From positions 248,001 through 312,000 of the forward strand of contig JACKQL020000003.1 of the NCBI GenBank assembly GCA_018296165.2: a stretch of 64,000 bases of DNA, read 5' to 3'. A program made the position numbers and the translations under genes. Shown here piece by piece: positions 34,195-45,806 of this stretch (positions are counted from its first letter, which is position 1; each line of letters begins with the position of its first letter). The notes beneath the pieces were generated by a model. The model made no database searches. It worked only from the letters and a program-made list of their open reading frames with translations, and was not told the DNA's origin. This DNA is from Termitomyces sp. T153. Taxonomy: Eukaryota; Basidiomycota; Agaricomycetes; Agaricales; Lyophyllaceae.

Positions 34195-34700
34195 ACTACT
34201 AATTATAGTAACTGATTACATTATAGGAGTATTATATAATGATACCCAATACACTGGGCTTGCAAGTGCTAAAATACCAAGCAAGGGCACCAACCAGCAA
34301 AGCAAATCATTCAAGATTGATAGTATGCAGCCAATTTGAGCAACTGATGCAAGATGGGCGTTTTAGATTACTTAATGCACAAATTGGTGCATACTATGCT
34401 ACTTACAAGTTCTGTACAGGATGTGGCTGGCTAAAGAGATGACTGGAGATTCAGGACATCAAGTGAAACAAACCCTAGTGCAACAACAGAACAAGATATA
34501 GATGATTGCTCAAGCTGTGAATTACTGGAGTGTTGCTCACCAATTGGTTGGATTGCAGATAGTTTGTTTTACCTGAGGAGCTCCTGATCTTGACATTGGT
34601 GAACATGTTCTTGTGAGGAGTGTTTCAAACATATGCTGCTTGTAAGTTGTCTTGAAGGGGATTGGCAAGGACTGGAAGCAGACAGATGCAAGGTTTCACA
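34195..34700 (+). repeat. Dispersed repeat, copy 1
   Basis: GGAGTATTATATAATGATACCC..., followed by CACTGGGCTTGCAAGTGCTA and CAAGCAAGGGCACCAACCAG, has a diverged copy in the same orientation at about 41160-41600. Shared blocks extend to GCAGACAGATGCAAG at the right end of both. Noncoding; the class is unknown. Confidence 0.75.
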
Positions 34701-35205
34701 ATCATTTCTTTTTCTTGTTGATCTTCTGTATATGTACCTTTTCATCATTCTGATTGTACTACCAAGTCTTTTGCTCACTTACATATTGAAATGTCATCTT
34801 ATGTTGACACCTTTTATTTTGACTTGACAATGTTGGAGCATGTTTTAATCAATCAAACTGCGCCTAACATGAAAGTCGTGATAATCTTTCTCCAAGATGT
34901 ACTCATGAAGTTGATGCCAGAATTGTTAAATTGCGGACAGGTCACATTCGCTAAGGGGACGCAATGAGGTCGTATTTTCCTTTGTCAAAAGTTGAGCATT
35001 GATATGACTGTCCCAAGGCCCTCAGGAGTATCGGTTGAAGCACCGAGAATATCAAGTGTTCGAGAATTGCTATGCTTTCTCTACTATTGGAAGGTCGTAG
35101 TCAGATATTCTCATAGAATAGTACATGTGTTTTGACCAGAGAAGAACAATCTACGTAGCGGAACATTCGGTCAAAGGGGACGATCAAACAACTAGCGAAT
35201 CAAGT
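34701..35205. other. Transition from CpG-poor repeat island to gene-bearing sequence
   Basis: CpG reappears at about 34,840 (TGCGCC, GTCGTG). No gene is seen before the terpene synthase stop codon at 35206. Confidence 0.4.
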
Positions 35206-36355
35206 TTAAATCCAGAGCTCCTTAAGGCGATATCTCGGTGCATCAAAATGCCACGATCTCAAGGGATTATGAGCTATAAGTATTCAGGAAAATGAGGTAA
35301 TGCTCACATATATCCATTTGCAAATGTCTTCCATAACTCATACGCGGGCGGAGATTGAGATTGAAGGACTGTAGATACCCTGGAATAAGCAGCTATGGTA
35401 TCACGGGAAATGTCGTTGAGAGTATCATCAATTGATTTCCCGTCTACCAGCGCCCTGCAGTGTATATAATTGTCCGTTTCATTTGCCAAAGTCTCCTTAT
35501 AAAACCTATGACATTCACGAAATTACTCAATGATACTTGAAAGAAGGAGAGAAAAGTGGCGCACGATAAGACATCATTTCCCAAGTTGATATATATCATG
35601 ATATCCCCGATCACTTGGATAAAATCGGCTATGTCGTAAGATGTATTTTGTGGGAAAATCATGAATGCAAATGCTGCAGCGGCTCCAGTCTTGCTACGGA
35701 GGAAATCTGGCCAGCTTTGCGCGCTCGCAGATAGCTTCATCTGGGGAATAGTCTGGAGTTCTAATAAGCATCCATTGACGTATTCCATCATTGAGGAGGC
35801 GATGCAATTGGCAGAGATGGAGTCCCACAACAAGTACATATCACAAAGTGTCGTGCGCAATTTGTTCAGCGCGGCTTGTTCCACAGCCTCCGAGGAGAGT
35901 ATCGAGAGTTGAAGCCTTTCCATTGATGATGGAAACTTGTGACAGAGATCTTCCATGCAGAGTATGAGCCTAAAGAAAGAAGGGCTGAATTATATCCGCA
36001 AGGTTCAATTACAGAGAGGCACACCATGAAATCTGAGCAATCGGCAACTGTTCTTCATATGAAAGACGCTTATAGCCAAGCTGTTGGCAGTGATATAGCA
36101 TCAGTGCTAAATACCGAAGCTATAGTGGTGGTGCCATACCTCTGCCAGCATGGCAGCTTGTGAGCATGCGCTCTCGAACCATGCAGCATCGGACCCATGC
36201 GACGAGAAATAAGACCGCAGGGCGCTGACTAAAGATTCTTGACGCTCCCTGTTAGAATCAAGATGCTTATAATCTACGCCGTCCAAGAGTAGTTTCACAG
36301 CATCTTTGATATCATCATTGCCTTGCCTATTTGACTTGTAAGCTCCTTGTGACAT
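35206..36355 (-). CDS. Terpene synthase, trichodiene-synthase (TRI5) family
   Basis: Five exons: 36355-36140, 36080-36025, 35969-35565, 35505-35308, 35257-35206. The introns are 50-59 nt with GT-AG ends, and the total is 308 residues in one frame. Diagnostic features appear after splicing: an NSE metal-binding triad NDVLSFYKE (residues 222-230, split by intron 3), the downstream ANETDNYIH segment, and a C-terminal RY pair in APRYRLKEL (R300-Y301), all as in trichodiene-synthase-type sesquiterpene cyclases. The Asp-rich motif position reads CMEDLCHKF (E97-D98), where the family normally has a DD start. An alternative donor (GTAATT) would add four residues just before it. The family cyclises farnesyl diphosphate using Mg2+; product unknown. 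It lies between two repeat blocks and retains CpG. Start chosen at MSQGAYKS; an in-frame Met lies further upstream. Confidence 0.88.
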
Positions 36356-36894
36356 AGAAGTGCAGCTTCGTAAAAGGTGGTCGAAGACACGATGGAAAAG
36401 AAGCAGCTTAAGAGTGAAGGACCTTGACACTTCGATTTCGAGACGTCTGGCTTATATGTATGTGTCGGACATCACGACCAGGATCGATTTTCCCATGATC
36501 AAGTCCTTTGACATGGAAAAGTTCCCAGGTAAAAAAAGGCTTGGGTTCACTTGTGTACGTCCTCTTGAGCAGACCCTTAAACATTCTGCCGTTCATATTT
36601 TACTTGACCATGTACAAGTCCATGTAAGATAGAACAAGATCTTGGCAGAATCGCGACAGTCAACTGGCATGATGACGTATTTGTAAGAATACGCCACACT
36701 GTGTGTAACTAACTATCGATAATGAGTTTTGTCCCAGGCCATTATTACTCAAACAAGAACGCAAAACTGATTGGGCCTTATGACACCTTCAAGACAGAGT
36801 CGATGGTAGGTCAGTCATAGACAATCTGTATTAGGGCATCGATCCAAAAATTAGTATTACTACATGCGGTCCAGCTCATCTCTGTTCATGAAAC
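36356..36894. other. Upstream region of the terpene synthase gene
   Basis: No conserved ORF. It presumably holds the promoter; no motif stands out. Confidence 0.4.
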
Positions 36895-37036
36895 TTTTTA
36901 AGCTCCATGATGTGTAGGGATACCTTAGAGTCTAGCTTAACTCAAGATATTAGCCATATGATCATTTTTTAAGCTTTTTGACGTGTGGGATACTTCAAAG
37001 TCTAGCTCCATCCCAAAATATCAGCCATATGATCAT
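36895..37036. repeat. Near-tandem repeat, about 71-bp unit twice
   Basis: TTTTTAAGCTCCATGATGTG...CATATGATCAT and TTTTTAAGCTTTTTGACGTG...CATATGATCAT lie head to tail with moderate divergence. Confidence 0.7.
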
Positions 37037-38893
37037 GTGAATACTGATGTGAATAATATTGTTTCCACGTGCTATTATTATAATCTTAATCAAATCATGG
37101 TCCATGCCTTCAGCACGGGCCTGTATCTCTTGCTCAGACCCAGACCCAACTTCACTTGTTTGGTTAGGTCTTCCTCACTTTCCTCTGTTGAGCAGGGGCC
37201 GGTTACGGAGGGAACAGAGTGACGGAGTGGGCTTAGAATAAACTGCGAAACAAGAGGTGAAACCTCAGTGATGGTTGAGCACTAAATATATTGTGTAGCT
37301 ACCTGCAAAACAAGAGGTGAACTACGAGATATCAGTAAGTATTTGAGTGAGTATTATACAAGGGACTTACACCTCAGTGATGGTTGAGCACTGAGATGTT
37401 ACGTTGATGTGCTCCTATGCCGCCTAGTGCCGTGCAGGAAACCTAAAGAGAGGACCTGGCACTAGTCACTAGATAGGGTAGCTGGCAGTAGCAATTTAAT
37501 AGTTGAGGGCGAGTCAGTAACCGTCCCAGAGAACTAGAGCAAAAGTTGTGATATGGGGTGAAGTAGTGAGAAGGTGCTATTGCCAGCTGAGGTCGTCGTA
37601 ACGGTGGGGAGAAGAGTGGGGAAAGAGAAGACGGTAAAGGAAGGATGGGGACTAGGGGACGAACTTGATCTAGTTACTAGCCAAAGTCGCTAGCGTCGCT
37701 AAGTTGAATTAACGTAAATAGGCACCTGCAGTTGGTACCAAACTAAGTTGAAGTCGAAGTTGAGGAGGCTTGTCGCTAAGCCGGAGTCAACAACAGGATA
37801 AGGGAAAGAAAGGCAAAGTGTAATCTCAAACTGGTAGGCTTAGAGAGAGCAGCTAGTCGACTTCGAAGGGGGGTTCTCTGTTCTCTTCTCCGTGGGTATA
37901 TATCCCCCTAGTGTCTATGTATAATCAGTATTTATACGTTTTGAAGTATAGTATGTGAAAGTAAACAAATAAATACTACAAGCGACAGCATCTGTCACTG
38001 TGATTATGGTGCATATGAGGCATCAGTCTGTAACTAAATGAAAAATCCTAGGCGAAGTCTTGGTGATGCTTAATTGCTAACAAAAACCAAAACAAGAAAA
38101 AAAGTCCGATGTCAACACCTGAAACATAGACGCTGTTCAAGTATGTTGGTAAGCTTGTCAAACAAAATGATAGTAAAAAGGTACGCGTCTGATAATTTGT
38201 CCATATATGGTAGGAGAATGCCGTTTTGTCACCAGGATCGCTAGGGTTGCTAATAATTGTTGCTAGGGGGGGGTCTAGGCCTTGATGATCTAGGCCCAAG
38301 TTCCAGACTCCACGTGATATTTCTCGTGCTCGATAAGTCTCGTGGTTGCTAGGGTCTCGTGCTTTGGTCCAACCCTCGGGCTTGGTCCCATGTGCTGAGT
38401 GTTGTGACTTGTGTCAAATACAAAGTAGTCAGCTGCCGCTAAGTCTGCAATGCCAAAAGAATGCCGAAAATGGTGCTCAGCAATAACTGGGGCTCATCAA
38501 CATGTTAATATGAGACGGAAAACATAGTAAGCAACAGTAAGTAGGTATATATCTGGGTTATGCCCACATATCCTCAACATCTTCAGTTAGGTCTGTGTTT
38601 TGCCCACTCAAACGCTGAGATCCAGACCTAACCAAACAAAGTGAGGTTAGGTCCTTAAATTTCATGCATATTTTTAACTCAATGCTGAATTTTTTTTCAT
38701 TTGGTCATGTCTTGAGTATTCTAACTCTTCCAAGTGACATATCACTCGAAAGGTAATTCTACATTTTATAGACTTCATTGATGAAAAAAATCTCTACTAC
38801 CTTCTGTCAAAATTTATAAGACCAAGATATACTAAAGAGAAAGAAATCAAAAGGTAGCCTAGGTAATGAGACATTTATAATCTTATTGATGGT
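37037..38893. other. Repeat-rich noncoding region
   Basis: It contains duplicated words (CAAGAGGTGAA and CCTCAGTGATGGTTGAGCAC twice, 37240-37400) and an LTR-like segment with TATATATCCCCC near 37909. It also holds another exact GACCTAACC/GGTTAGGTC hairpin at 38625-38653. No protein is recognisable. Confidence 0.45.
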
Positions 38894-38906
38894 ATCACTA
38901 AATGGT

Positions 38907-39878
38907 GGGGGCGCGGTGGCTCAGCTGGCACCATCGCGTCCCAAAGCGGGTCATGTGACTTGCGAGTGCAAGGCCGGGGTTTCGACTCTGACTGAGTGCG
39001 CCTGTGTGGAAAACACTTTAGACACCACGTGGGTTATTTCAACGCCGCCGGGAAGCCTCCGCCCGCACGTGCTTGACTAGCCAGGCTTTGTAGTGCAGGC
39101 CGACCAGGACCGAGCAATCAGCACGTGGTTCAATGAGGCAATGTGACCACCACGCCCGTGACAGATCAGAAAAAGAGAAGTTTCCCCGGTGCGACGGATT
39201 TGGGAGAAGGTCCAGGCCTTCGCTGACCAAGCAGGGTCGTGGCACGGGTAGGCGTGAGGATAGGAGTCAATAGTTCGAACAGGCTGCCGACATAATGTGT
39301 GGTCCATCGGATGGGTTCGGTGCGGCCCGGTAAATACCGACCATGACTGCTGGTTTGATCGGGTGTCCAGCCGAAAGGTGCGGCATGTCTGTCACTACAG
39401 TCCTCTGGGGCCAATAGGCGGCCCACTGGCTCATTCCGTCGCGGGTTCCGAATCTCGGGTTCGATCTTCCGAAAGTAGCGTCTGGGCGTGGGGAAGGGTT
39501 AGTCGTGAAGCCCTTACTGGTGCATGGGAGTGGGAGGCTATGAGCTGGCCGAGCGCCTCATCGTGGGACAATACCAGCGCGCACACAGTAAGCATTGCCG
39601 AGTACAGCTGGGTTTAGAAATTGGGAGGGCACGTTAACGGCAGATGGTAGTGGGACTTAGGTGTGGGAAGTAGTATGAACTCCGATGAAGTCAAATCGTA
39701 GTAAAGTGGCTATGAGGCATAACCGGCATCAGCTGAAAAGGGATCAGGCTGGAGAACTAGTAGGAGTGTCCGTAATTACCACCCCCATTACGTACTGCAG
39801 GGCTTAGGACACGAAGGTCATGTGTAAAATAGGCCTTGAAGTTAAATAAAAAGGCGCATCATCATCATCATCATCATC
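38907..39878 (+). mobile_element. tRNA-headed SINE-like retroposon with (CAT)n tail
   Basis: Flanked by a perfect 13-bp target duplication ATCACTAAATGGT (38894-38906 and 39879-39891). The left end has an RNA polymerase III A-box-like TGGCTCAGCTGG (38917-38928) and a B-box-like GGTTTCGACTC (about 38978-38988). The right end is AAATAAAAAGGCG followed by (CAT)8-9. A second B-box-like GGGTTCGATCTTCC occurs near 39457. It is GC-rich and CpG-containing, in contrast to its surroundings, so it is young. At 972 bp it is longer than typical SINEs and has no convincing ORF. It must have been mobilised by a LINE-type enzyme in trans. Confidence 0.8.
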
Positions 39879-39891
39879 ATCACTAAATGGT

Positions 39892-40513
39892 ACTAAGACT
39901 TTATGTAGAGCAAAACACAAAGTAAGACCTCAGAGGCTCTACAATTATAATAAAAATGACTGTATTGACCTGTAGAGCAAAACATAAAGTAAGACTCCAG
40001 GTACATGAGTAACATATCCAAAAATGTATAGTAAGTTTGGCTCACCCTCAGAGGCTCTACAAATATAATGAGGGTGCTGATTCATGTATCCAAGACTTTA
40101 TATCTGGAGAATAAGGTTTCAGTAAAGAATAGCAGACAAAATATAAGAAAACATGAAGCTTGGAGTGACAAAGACTTAATTAGGTAGGTGAAACCAAAAA
40201 GGAAATAAAGAAGACTTTTAGATAGTCAATTTTTCTTAAGAAAGGTTTCTTGGGACTACAATGATGCAGGGGATCTGTTCTGGGGCTCTCCCTGTTGATA
40301 CTTGGTGATGTTTAAAGTGCTATGGCACATAAAAATCACACAAGTCATTTCCTAAGCAATATTTCAAATTTTTTTTTATTTCCAAAGTTCTTTACACATG
40401 TCATGAATTCTTGCTGCATCCATGACTGAGAGTAAATAGGCAATGCAGCCAGGCACCTCCCTATATTTGTGATCTGAGTACAATACATTGATGGAGTTGA
40501 TGATGGAGGCTCT
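39892..40513. other. CpG-poor repeat debris
   Basis: No gene. Words such as AGAGCAAAACACAAAGTAAGAC and GAGGCTCTACAATTATAAT recur within 39900-40075, indicating local duplications. Confidence 0.45.
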
Positions 40514-40813
40514 TGTCAGGGGACTTCCATTTCCAACCCCCATGGCAATGCCAGACCCCCAGAGGTCCTCAGAACTCCCTGCAATTTCCCATCAAGCACC
40601 CAGCTCTGGCCTGCTGTACAATCCTTCCCATGCCTCTGCTGCCTGCTGATGTGCCACACCAAGCAGCGGGGATCCTTAGACTTGTCTTTGGATACCCCTC
40701 TGCTAGGTGATTAATTGCTGTTGTATCTGTTGATTATCTCACTAGATATACTTTAGATTCCCCTCTGCTAACTGTGTGACTCTGAGCCTCTGCTCCCAAA
40801 GGTCGCCCTTACA
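40514..40813 (+). mobile_element. Solo gypsy LTR (20871 family)
   Basis: TGTCAGGGGACTTCC...GTCGCCCTTACA, 300 bp. Flanked by GCTCT (40509-40513) and GCTCC (40814-40818), a probable target duplication with one difference. It has internal deletions relative to the 370-bp LTRs. Confidence 0.82.
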
Positions 40814-40879
40814 GCTCCATTGTACTGTAAAAAGTTGTATCTCATGCTTGTGAAGCCTCTGAAGCATCACACCTAACAC

Positions 40880-40961
40880 ACCAAGTTCCTCAGACTTGTT
40901 CTCTTTGGACATCCTTCTGCCCCTGTGTGACTGAGCCATAGCCTCCAGAGGTTGCTCTTAC
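40880..40961 (+). repeat. Truncated gypsy LTR 3' fragment
   Basis: AAGTTCCTCAGACTTGTTCTCTT... ending AGAGGTTGCTCTTACA, a shortened version of the right end of the neighbouring solo LTR. Confidence 0.65.
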
Positions 40962-41159
40962 AGGTCCTGTATTGATCACCAAAGACACTCTGAGATGATC
41001 TCACTCCTTCTGTAAAGAGCATACCCCATCTAAACTCAACTCAGCTGCCCTTGGAACTCTACCCTCATGTACACCACACTCCAGTCAATTGGAGTTTGTT
41101 ATTTGAAATGTACAAAAGTAAGGCAGGTCTGCCTTATATAAGTGTATCTACTTTTGCTA

Positions 41160-41600
41160 GGTAGTGTTAGGGTAACATTATAGGAGTGTTATATAATGAT
41201 GCACAATACACTGGGCTCACAAGCACCAAAATACCAAGCAAGGGCACCAACCAGCAAGCAAACCATTCAAGATTGATAGTACACTTGACCATGCAGCCAA
41301 CTTAAGTTCTATACTCATCAAATACAAATTGGTGTATACTATGCTACTTCCAAGTACAGGATGTGGCTTGCAAAAGCAATGACCAGCAAACCCTTATTTT
41401 CCTATTAGTGCAACAAGAGAAAAAGATACAGTGCCTACTGTAACCCACTGGAGCCCTGCTCACCATTGTCAAGTCGACTGTAGTTCTTTTGCCTGAGGAG
41501 CTCCTGATCTTGCCATTAGTAGAGATGTTGGGAGTGTTTCCAGATATGCTACTTGACAAGGACTGAAAAGCAGACAGATGCAAGATTACGCATCATTTAT
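41160..41600 (+). repeat. Dispersed repeat, copy 2
   Basis: Diverged copy of 34195-34700 in the same orientation (GGAGTGTTATATAATGATGC...; CAAGCAAGGGCACCAACCAG). CpG is absent up to about 41,586, where the gene-bearing block begins. Confidence 0.75.
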
Positions 41601-41891
41601 TCTGTAACATTGTGATGTGCTCTTTGTGTTCCTTCTTACATGGCGCTGCAGAGATGATGACTCGGGTACATACTCTCTGTGTAGCGGGGCAGGGGGGAAC
41701 CAGGGTTCTGGGAAAGATATTTGCCGTGGAGCGTGGTTGACATCCGTGACATCTTGCATGGATGGAGCGAACCGGATAAGGATAAGGTATGCTCGGGGCG
41801 GATCGAATGTGACAGCGGGAACGCCAGCGCAACCAAACATGGATAAACTGCGCGTTAATAGCCTGGACGAGCCACGTCGACAGGCCACAGG

Positions 41892-43802
41892 ATGCGAACA
41901 CGACGGCGACACGGTCTTGTGCGCTACATTGCGCGTCACAGCGGGTACATCTTCTTTGCGTGTGTTTTTCTGCTGTTTATGCGTGCTGGGTACGTCGGGT
42001 CGTCGTCTAGCGGGGTGAAGGAGACGGTGGACGACGAGCACCCGATTGCGCGGCTGATGGACGAGGCAGAGGAGCGGTACCGGGGGAAGCTGGGGGGGCA
42101 GAGCCGGACGCTGGAGGAGGCAGTGGAGGAGTACCAGCGGCGGTATGGGCGTGTGCCGCCGCGGGGGTTTGATGGGTGGTGGGCGTTTGCGCGTGGGAAC
42201 GGGGTGAAGTTTGTGGACGAGTACGACGGGCTTGTGGGGGACCTTGCGCCGTTCTGGGAGCTGGAGGGGCGCGAAGTGCGGCGACGCGTTGAGCAGGTGC
42301 GTGGGGGGCAATTTGGTGGTTAAATAAATATTTATTATCGCAGGTGAGCAAAATGGCGTCGATCGACGTGGTGAGGATCAGAAACGGCAACGCATCGACG
42401 GCGCGGCTGAGTGCGTTTGAGGACGAGGAGGTGAGCGCACGGGCCAACGGGTTCCGCGACATGATCTCGCGGTTTGCGGGGGCGCTGCCGGACATGGACT
42501 TTTCGATCAACGCCAAGGCCGAGGGGCGCGTGCTTGTGCCGTGGGAACAGCGGCGGGCCGCGCACGCCGAGGCGCCGTCTGAGCGGCCCGACTGGGGTAC
42601 GGACGGCAACGTGTGGGAGGCGTGGCGGCGGACGTGCGCGCCGGGGAGTGCGGCCCGGGGGCTGTTTGCGTCTGTGCGGGCGGGGGGCAGCGCTGGGTTT
42701 GTGCGCGGGCCGGCGGCACAGACGCTCGACTTTTGCGCGTCGCCGCACGCACACTACACGCAGGGCCACTTTTTCTCGGACTGGCGCACGCTGCCTGCGC
42801 TCTTCCCCGTCTTCAGCCCGGCACGTGCCCGCGGCTTCATGGACATCCGCATCCCCAGCCACTACTACTACGGCAGCACGGACCGCTACACGTACGGCTG
42901 GGACCCCGTCAATCTCGAGCTCCACGACCACGACCCCATGGACGTCCCGTGGGAATCAAAAAAGGACACTGTCTTCTGGCGTGGCGCAACCACAGGCGGC
43001 GGCAGCCACCCGCCCGGGTTCGCAATGCACTACCAGCGACACAGGTGCGCGCACGTGATCCTTCGCCACCAGCCACTAACAGCCGCAGATTCCTCCGCAT
43101 GGCATCCGACAACTCGTCCACGCCACGCCCGCTGACTTTTGCCCTTCCCACGCCAACTCCAACATACACGACCCACGCCGTCCCCCTCTCGCTCCTCAAC
43201 ACCGTCCTCGACGCCGCATTCACCAAAGCCCTCTCTCCCGAGTCCTACCCCGGCGGCCTCCCCGCCCTCCTCGCCGCCCACCGCTTCGCAGACGCAGTCC
43301 CCCTCGGCGCCCACTGGTCCCACAAGTACCTCCTCGACATCGACGGCATGGCCTACAGCGCCCGCTTCATGGCCTTTCTCGCCAGCGACAGCGTCCCCAT
43401 CAAAGCCACCGTCTACGAGGAGTTTTGGGAGTCCTGGATCGAGCCCTGGCTCCATTACATCCCCCTCTCGTCGACGTACGACGAGATATACAATATCTAC
43501 GCGTACTTTTCGGGTCCGCCGCGCGCGGCGCTCGAGTATTTGAACGCGTCTGTGCCTCAAGGCGAAGGCGAAGACAAGTACGCCGCCTGGCGTCCGAGAG
43601 ACGGAGACCGCAGGCTCAGGAGGATCGCGAGGGCCGGCAAGCAGTGGAAGAGGTCCGTCGGGAGACCTGTTGATATGGAAGGTGCGTTGCGTACCCGTGC
43701 CCCGTGCCCGTCTGACTCCCCACAGTGTACGTATACAGACTCGCCCTCGAGTGGGCGAGGATATGTGCAGACGACAGGGACGCCATGGGCTTTGTCCTTT
43801 GA
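41892..43802 (+). CDS. CAP10-type glycosyltransferase, type II membrane protein
   Basis: Four exons: 41892-42296, 42344-43044, 43089-43681, 43726-43802. The introns are 44-47 nt and the total is 591 residues in frame. The N-terminus has a short basic tail and one membrane anchor (YIFFACVFLLFMRAGYVG, residues about 19-36), then a luminal stem. The CAP10 domain follows, with PSHYYYGSTDRYTYGWDPVN, the conserved FWRGATTGGG segment, and HKYLLDIDGMAYSARFMAFL followed by DSVPIKATVYEEFW near the C-terminal half, the donor-binding region of the family. The last exon adds RLALEWARICADD. Fungal CAP10 proteins act in the Golgi on polysaccharide or glycan xylosylation; the substrate here is not known. Strong GC-rich, CpG-rich composition contrasts with the repeats on both sides. 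Confidence 0.9.
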
Positions 43803-44209
43803 GCGCCCGCCGCATGGACGCTGCTTAGAATACATAGTTAGTAATACACCTGTTGTTCGTTTCTTTTTCCCTGTCTGTGGCGAATGTAGATATATCTTGG
43901 CGTGCATTATAATATCACAGGTATCTGTCTCATCAATCTCCTCAGTTAACAGGAACTGGTATCGTGGTGGTGCAGGGAATGCCATGGTCCATCTCAGGTC
44001 AGGTAACATATTATCTATTATACCTGACTTGGTGTTAGAGATTCCTTCGGGGGGTGGGAGGCATCAACGTCATTGGTACATCCTAGCAGGACAGAACAAT
44101 AGTCCTGGAAGTAGCAGTAGCAGTAGCAGTCCAGCCCACCCACCTGTCGATCGTGGTGTTGCGGTTGCGTTGCTTTGACGGCTGATTTACCATCAAAACC
44201 AAAAGATAG

Positions 44210-44247
<38 letters not shown>

Positions 44248-45224
44248 ATGGAACGACAACAACATGTTTTGATTGTAAGGATGTGTAAGATCAGAGAGAG
44301 TTGAGAATTGAGAATTACAGCATCTCGAAAGAGAACGTTATGATAGCAACAATGACGAGTTCTTGTACTGCTTTCTATTCTATTGGGATGAGTGAGTGGC
44401 TGATAGATGCGCCGCCGAAAGTAAAATGGAGCAGTTGAATGGGTTAAGGAAAAGAAAGAACAAATGGGGTGAATCTCGTGAAATGAAAGATCCATATTTC
44501 AGATAGCTGAGGGTCTTGGATTTCTCAGGTTTTAAAACTCTGTGAGCATTTTCCATTTGAAAAGAAGACGAAGCATGTTGCCTTCACTCAGAAAGACTTT
44601 GTGACTATAGTTGATTCGTTCAATGTGGAAGACTACCGAAGGGATTGCTTCCCTTTTACGTCCTCTTCCACGTCCATTTTTTGACTCTCTTAAATAGGCG
44701 TCAACGCTATTCTTCTGTGAGCATTATCGACGTCGTCACGGCCTTTTCTTTTTCATATCAAGTCTGAGTGTTTGTTTCCTTATGGAACTTCAAGTATGGT
44801 AAGATAGGACAAAACTCGAGGTTAGGAATCTACGCTTTATCCAATCAATGCTTGGGCATCGAGTGACTCACAAAGATTATTGTGAGGGCAAGTTATGCCA
44901 TAGCGCACTTCCACGTCCCCGACGAGCTAGGCATGGACATTACATGCGTAAGAAGCAGGGACAGGAACAGAATGAAAGGAAAGGAAAGGAAACAGGATAT
45001 GGGGGAAACTTCATGTCGAGCGACGTGACGATTTTGTTGCAGCCATTAACAAGGAAAGACAAAAAAAAAAAAAAAAAAACTTGGTAGTGGCCCTGAACAA
45101 GGCGGAATCTTGGCACTCTGACTCCAGGGTCGAAACACTCACACCCCGAAATTTTGTGACGACAAGTGTGAGTGGCAGCAGTGACATTTGTTATCTCTCT
45201 TTTTCTGCCATAACAACACTAAGA
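43803..45224. other. Intergenic region with long homopolymer tracts
   Basis: It contains an (AGTAGC)n-type microsatellite at about 44110-44130, an uninterrupted A run of about 36 bases at about 44211-44246 and a second A run of about 19 at 45061-45079. I see no gene. Confidence 0.55.
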
Positions 45225-45806
45225 CCAAGGCAAAGGCAACAATTGAAACAGATTATTAAAAGTAAAGACACACAATGCACAATGCAAGTACAAGACACCT
45301 ACAGTTCAAGTGAACTCAAGTCATTTTTCATCATATGAGCTGGAACCCACCTCTGGTGAAACCTTTGGGAAAGTTCGGAATATTTGGCTGGAGCGGGCAG
45401 GGAGGACAATTGGGGCAAACCCATCAATATTGAAATGACTTATACTTCAATGAAAAGTCTGATTTGAAAGATAAAATTAGACACCAATGGATGTAATTGT
45501 GACATGCATATGACTACAGTCAAAGCTCTCATAAGCCATAGCTCTCATACCCCATAAACCTCAATAACCCATAGATTTTTGGCCCCACCAAGTACATTTG
45601 CAGGGAATTATGGGTCACCCTCCATACTCCATATTCCATAGATTTTTCAGGGCTTCATAACCCATAATTTACCTAAAATGGGAGGAAAATGGGCATATTT
45701 ATGGTATATTTATTCCTGACATTCAGGATATTCAATTTATACATATAATCTTCCATTTCTAGAACCAAGGAGAATCTTTGGATAATTCAATAAGTGACAC
45801 AAACAG

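Noticed and set aside
38907..38990. Possible functional tRNA gene
   Set aside because: A and B boxes are present, but no acceptor stem or clover-leaf closes, and the sequence continues into a 972-bp unit with target duplications, so it is a SINE-type head.
42335..43815. Several long frames on both strands overlapping the CAP10 gene
   Set aside because: High GC leaves all frames open; only one combination gives a CAP10 domain and in-frame splicing.
44083..44265. Minus-strand ORF with a Phe homopolymer
   Set aside because: It is translation of the long A run at 44211-44246.
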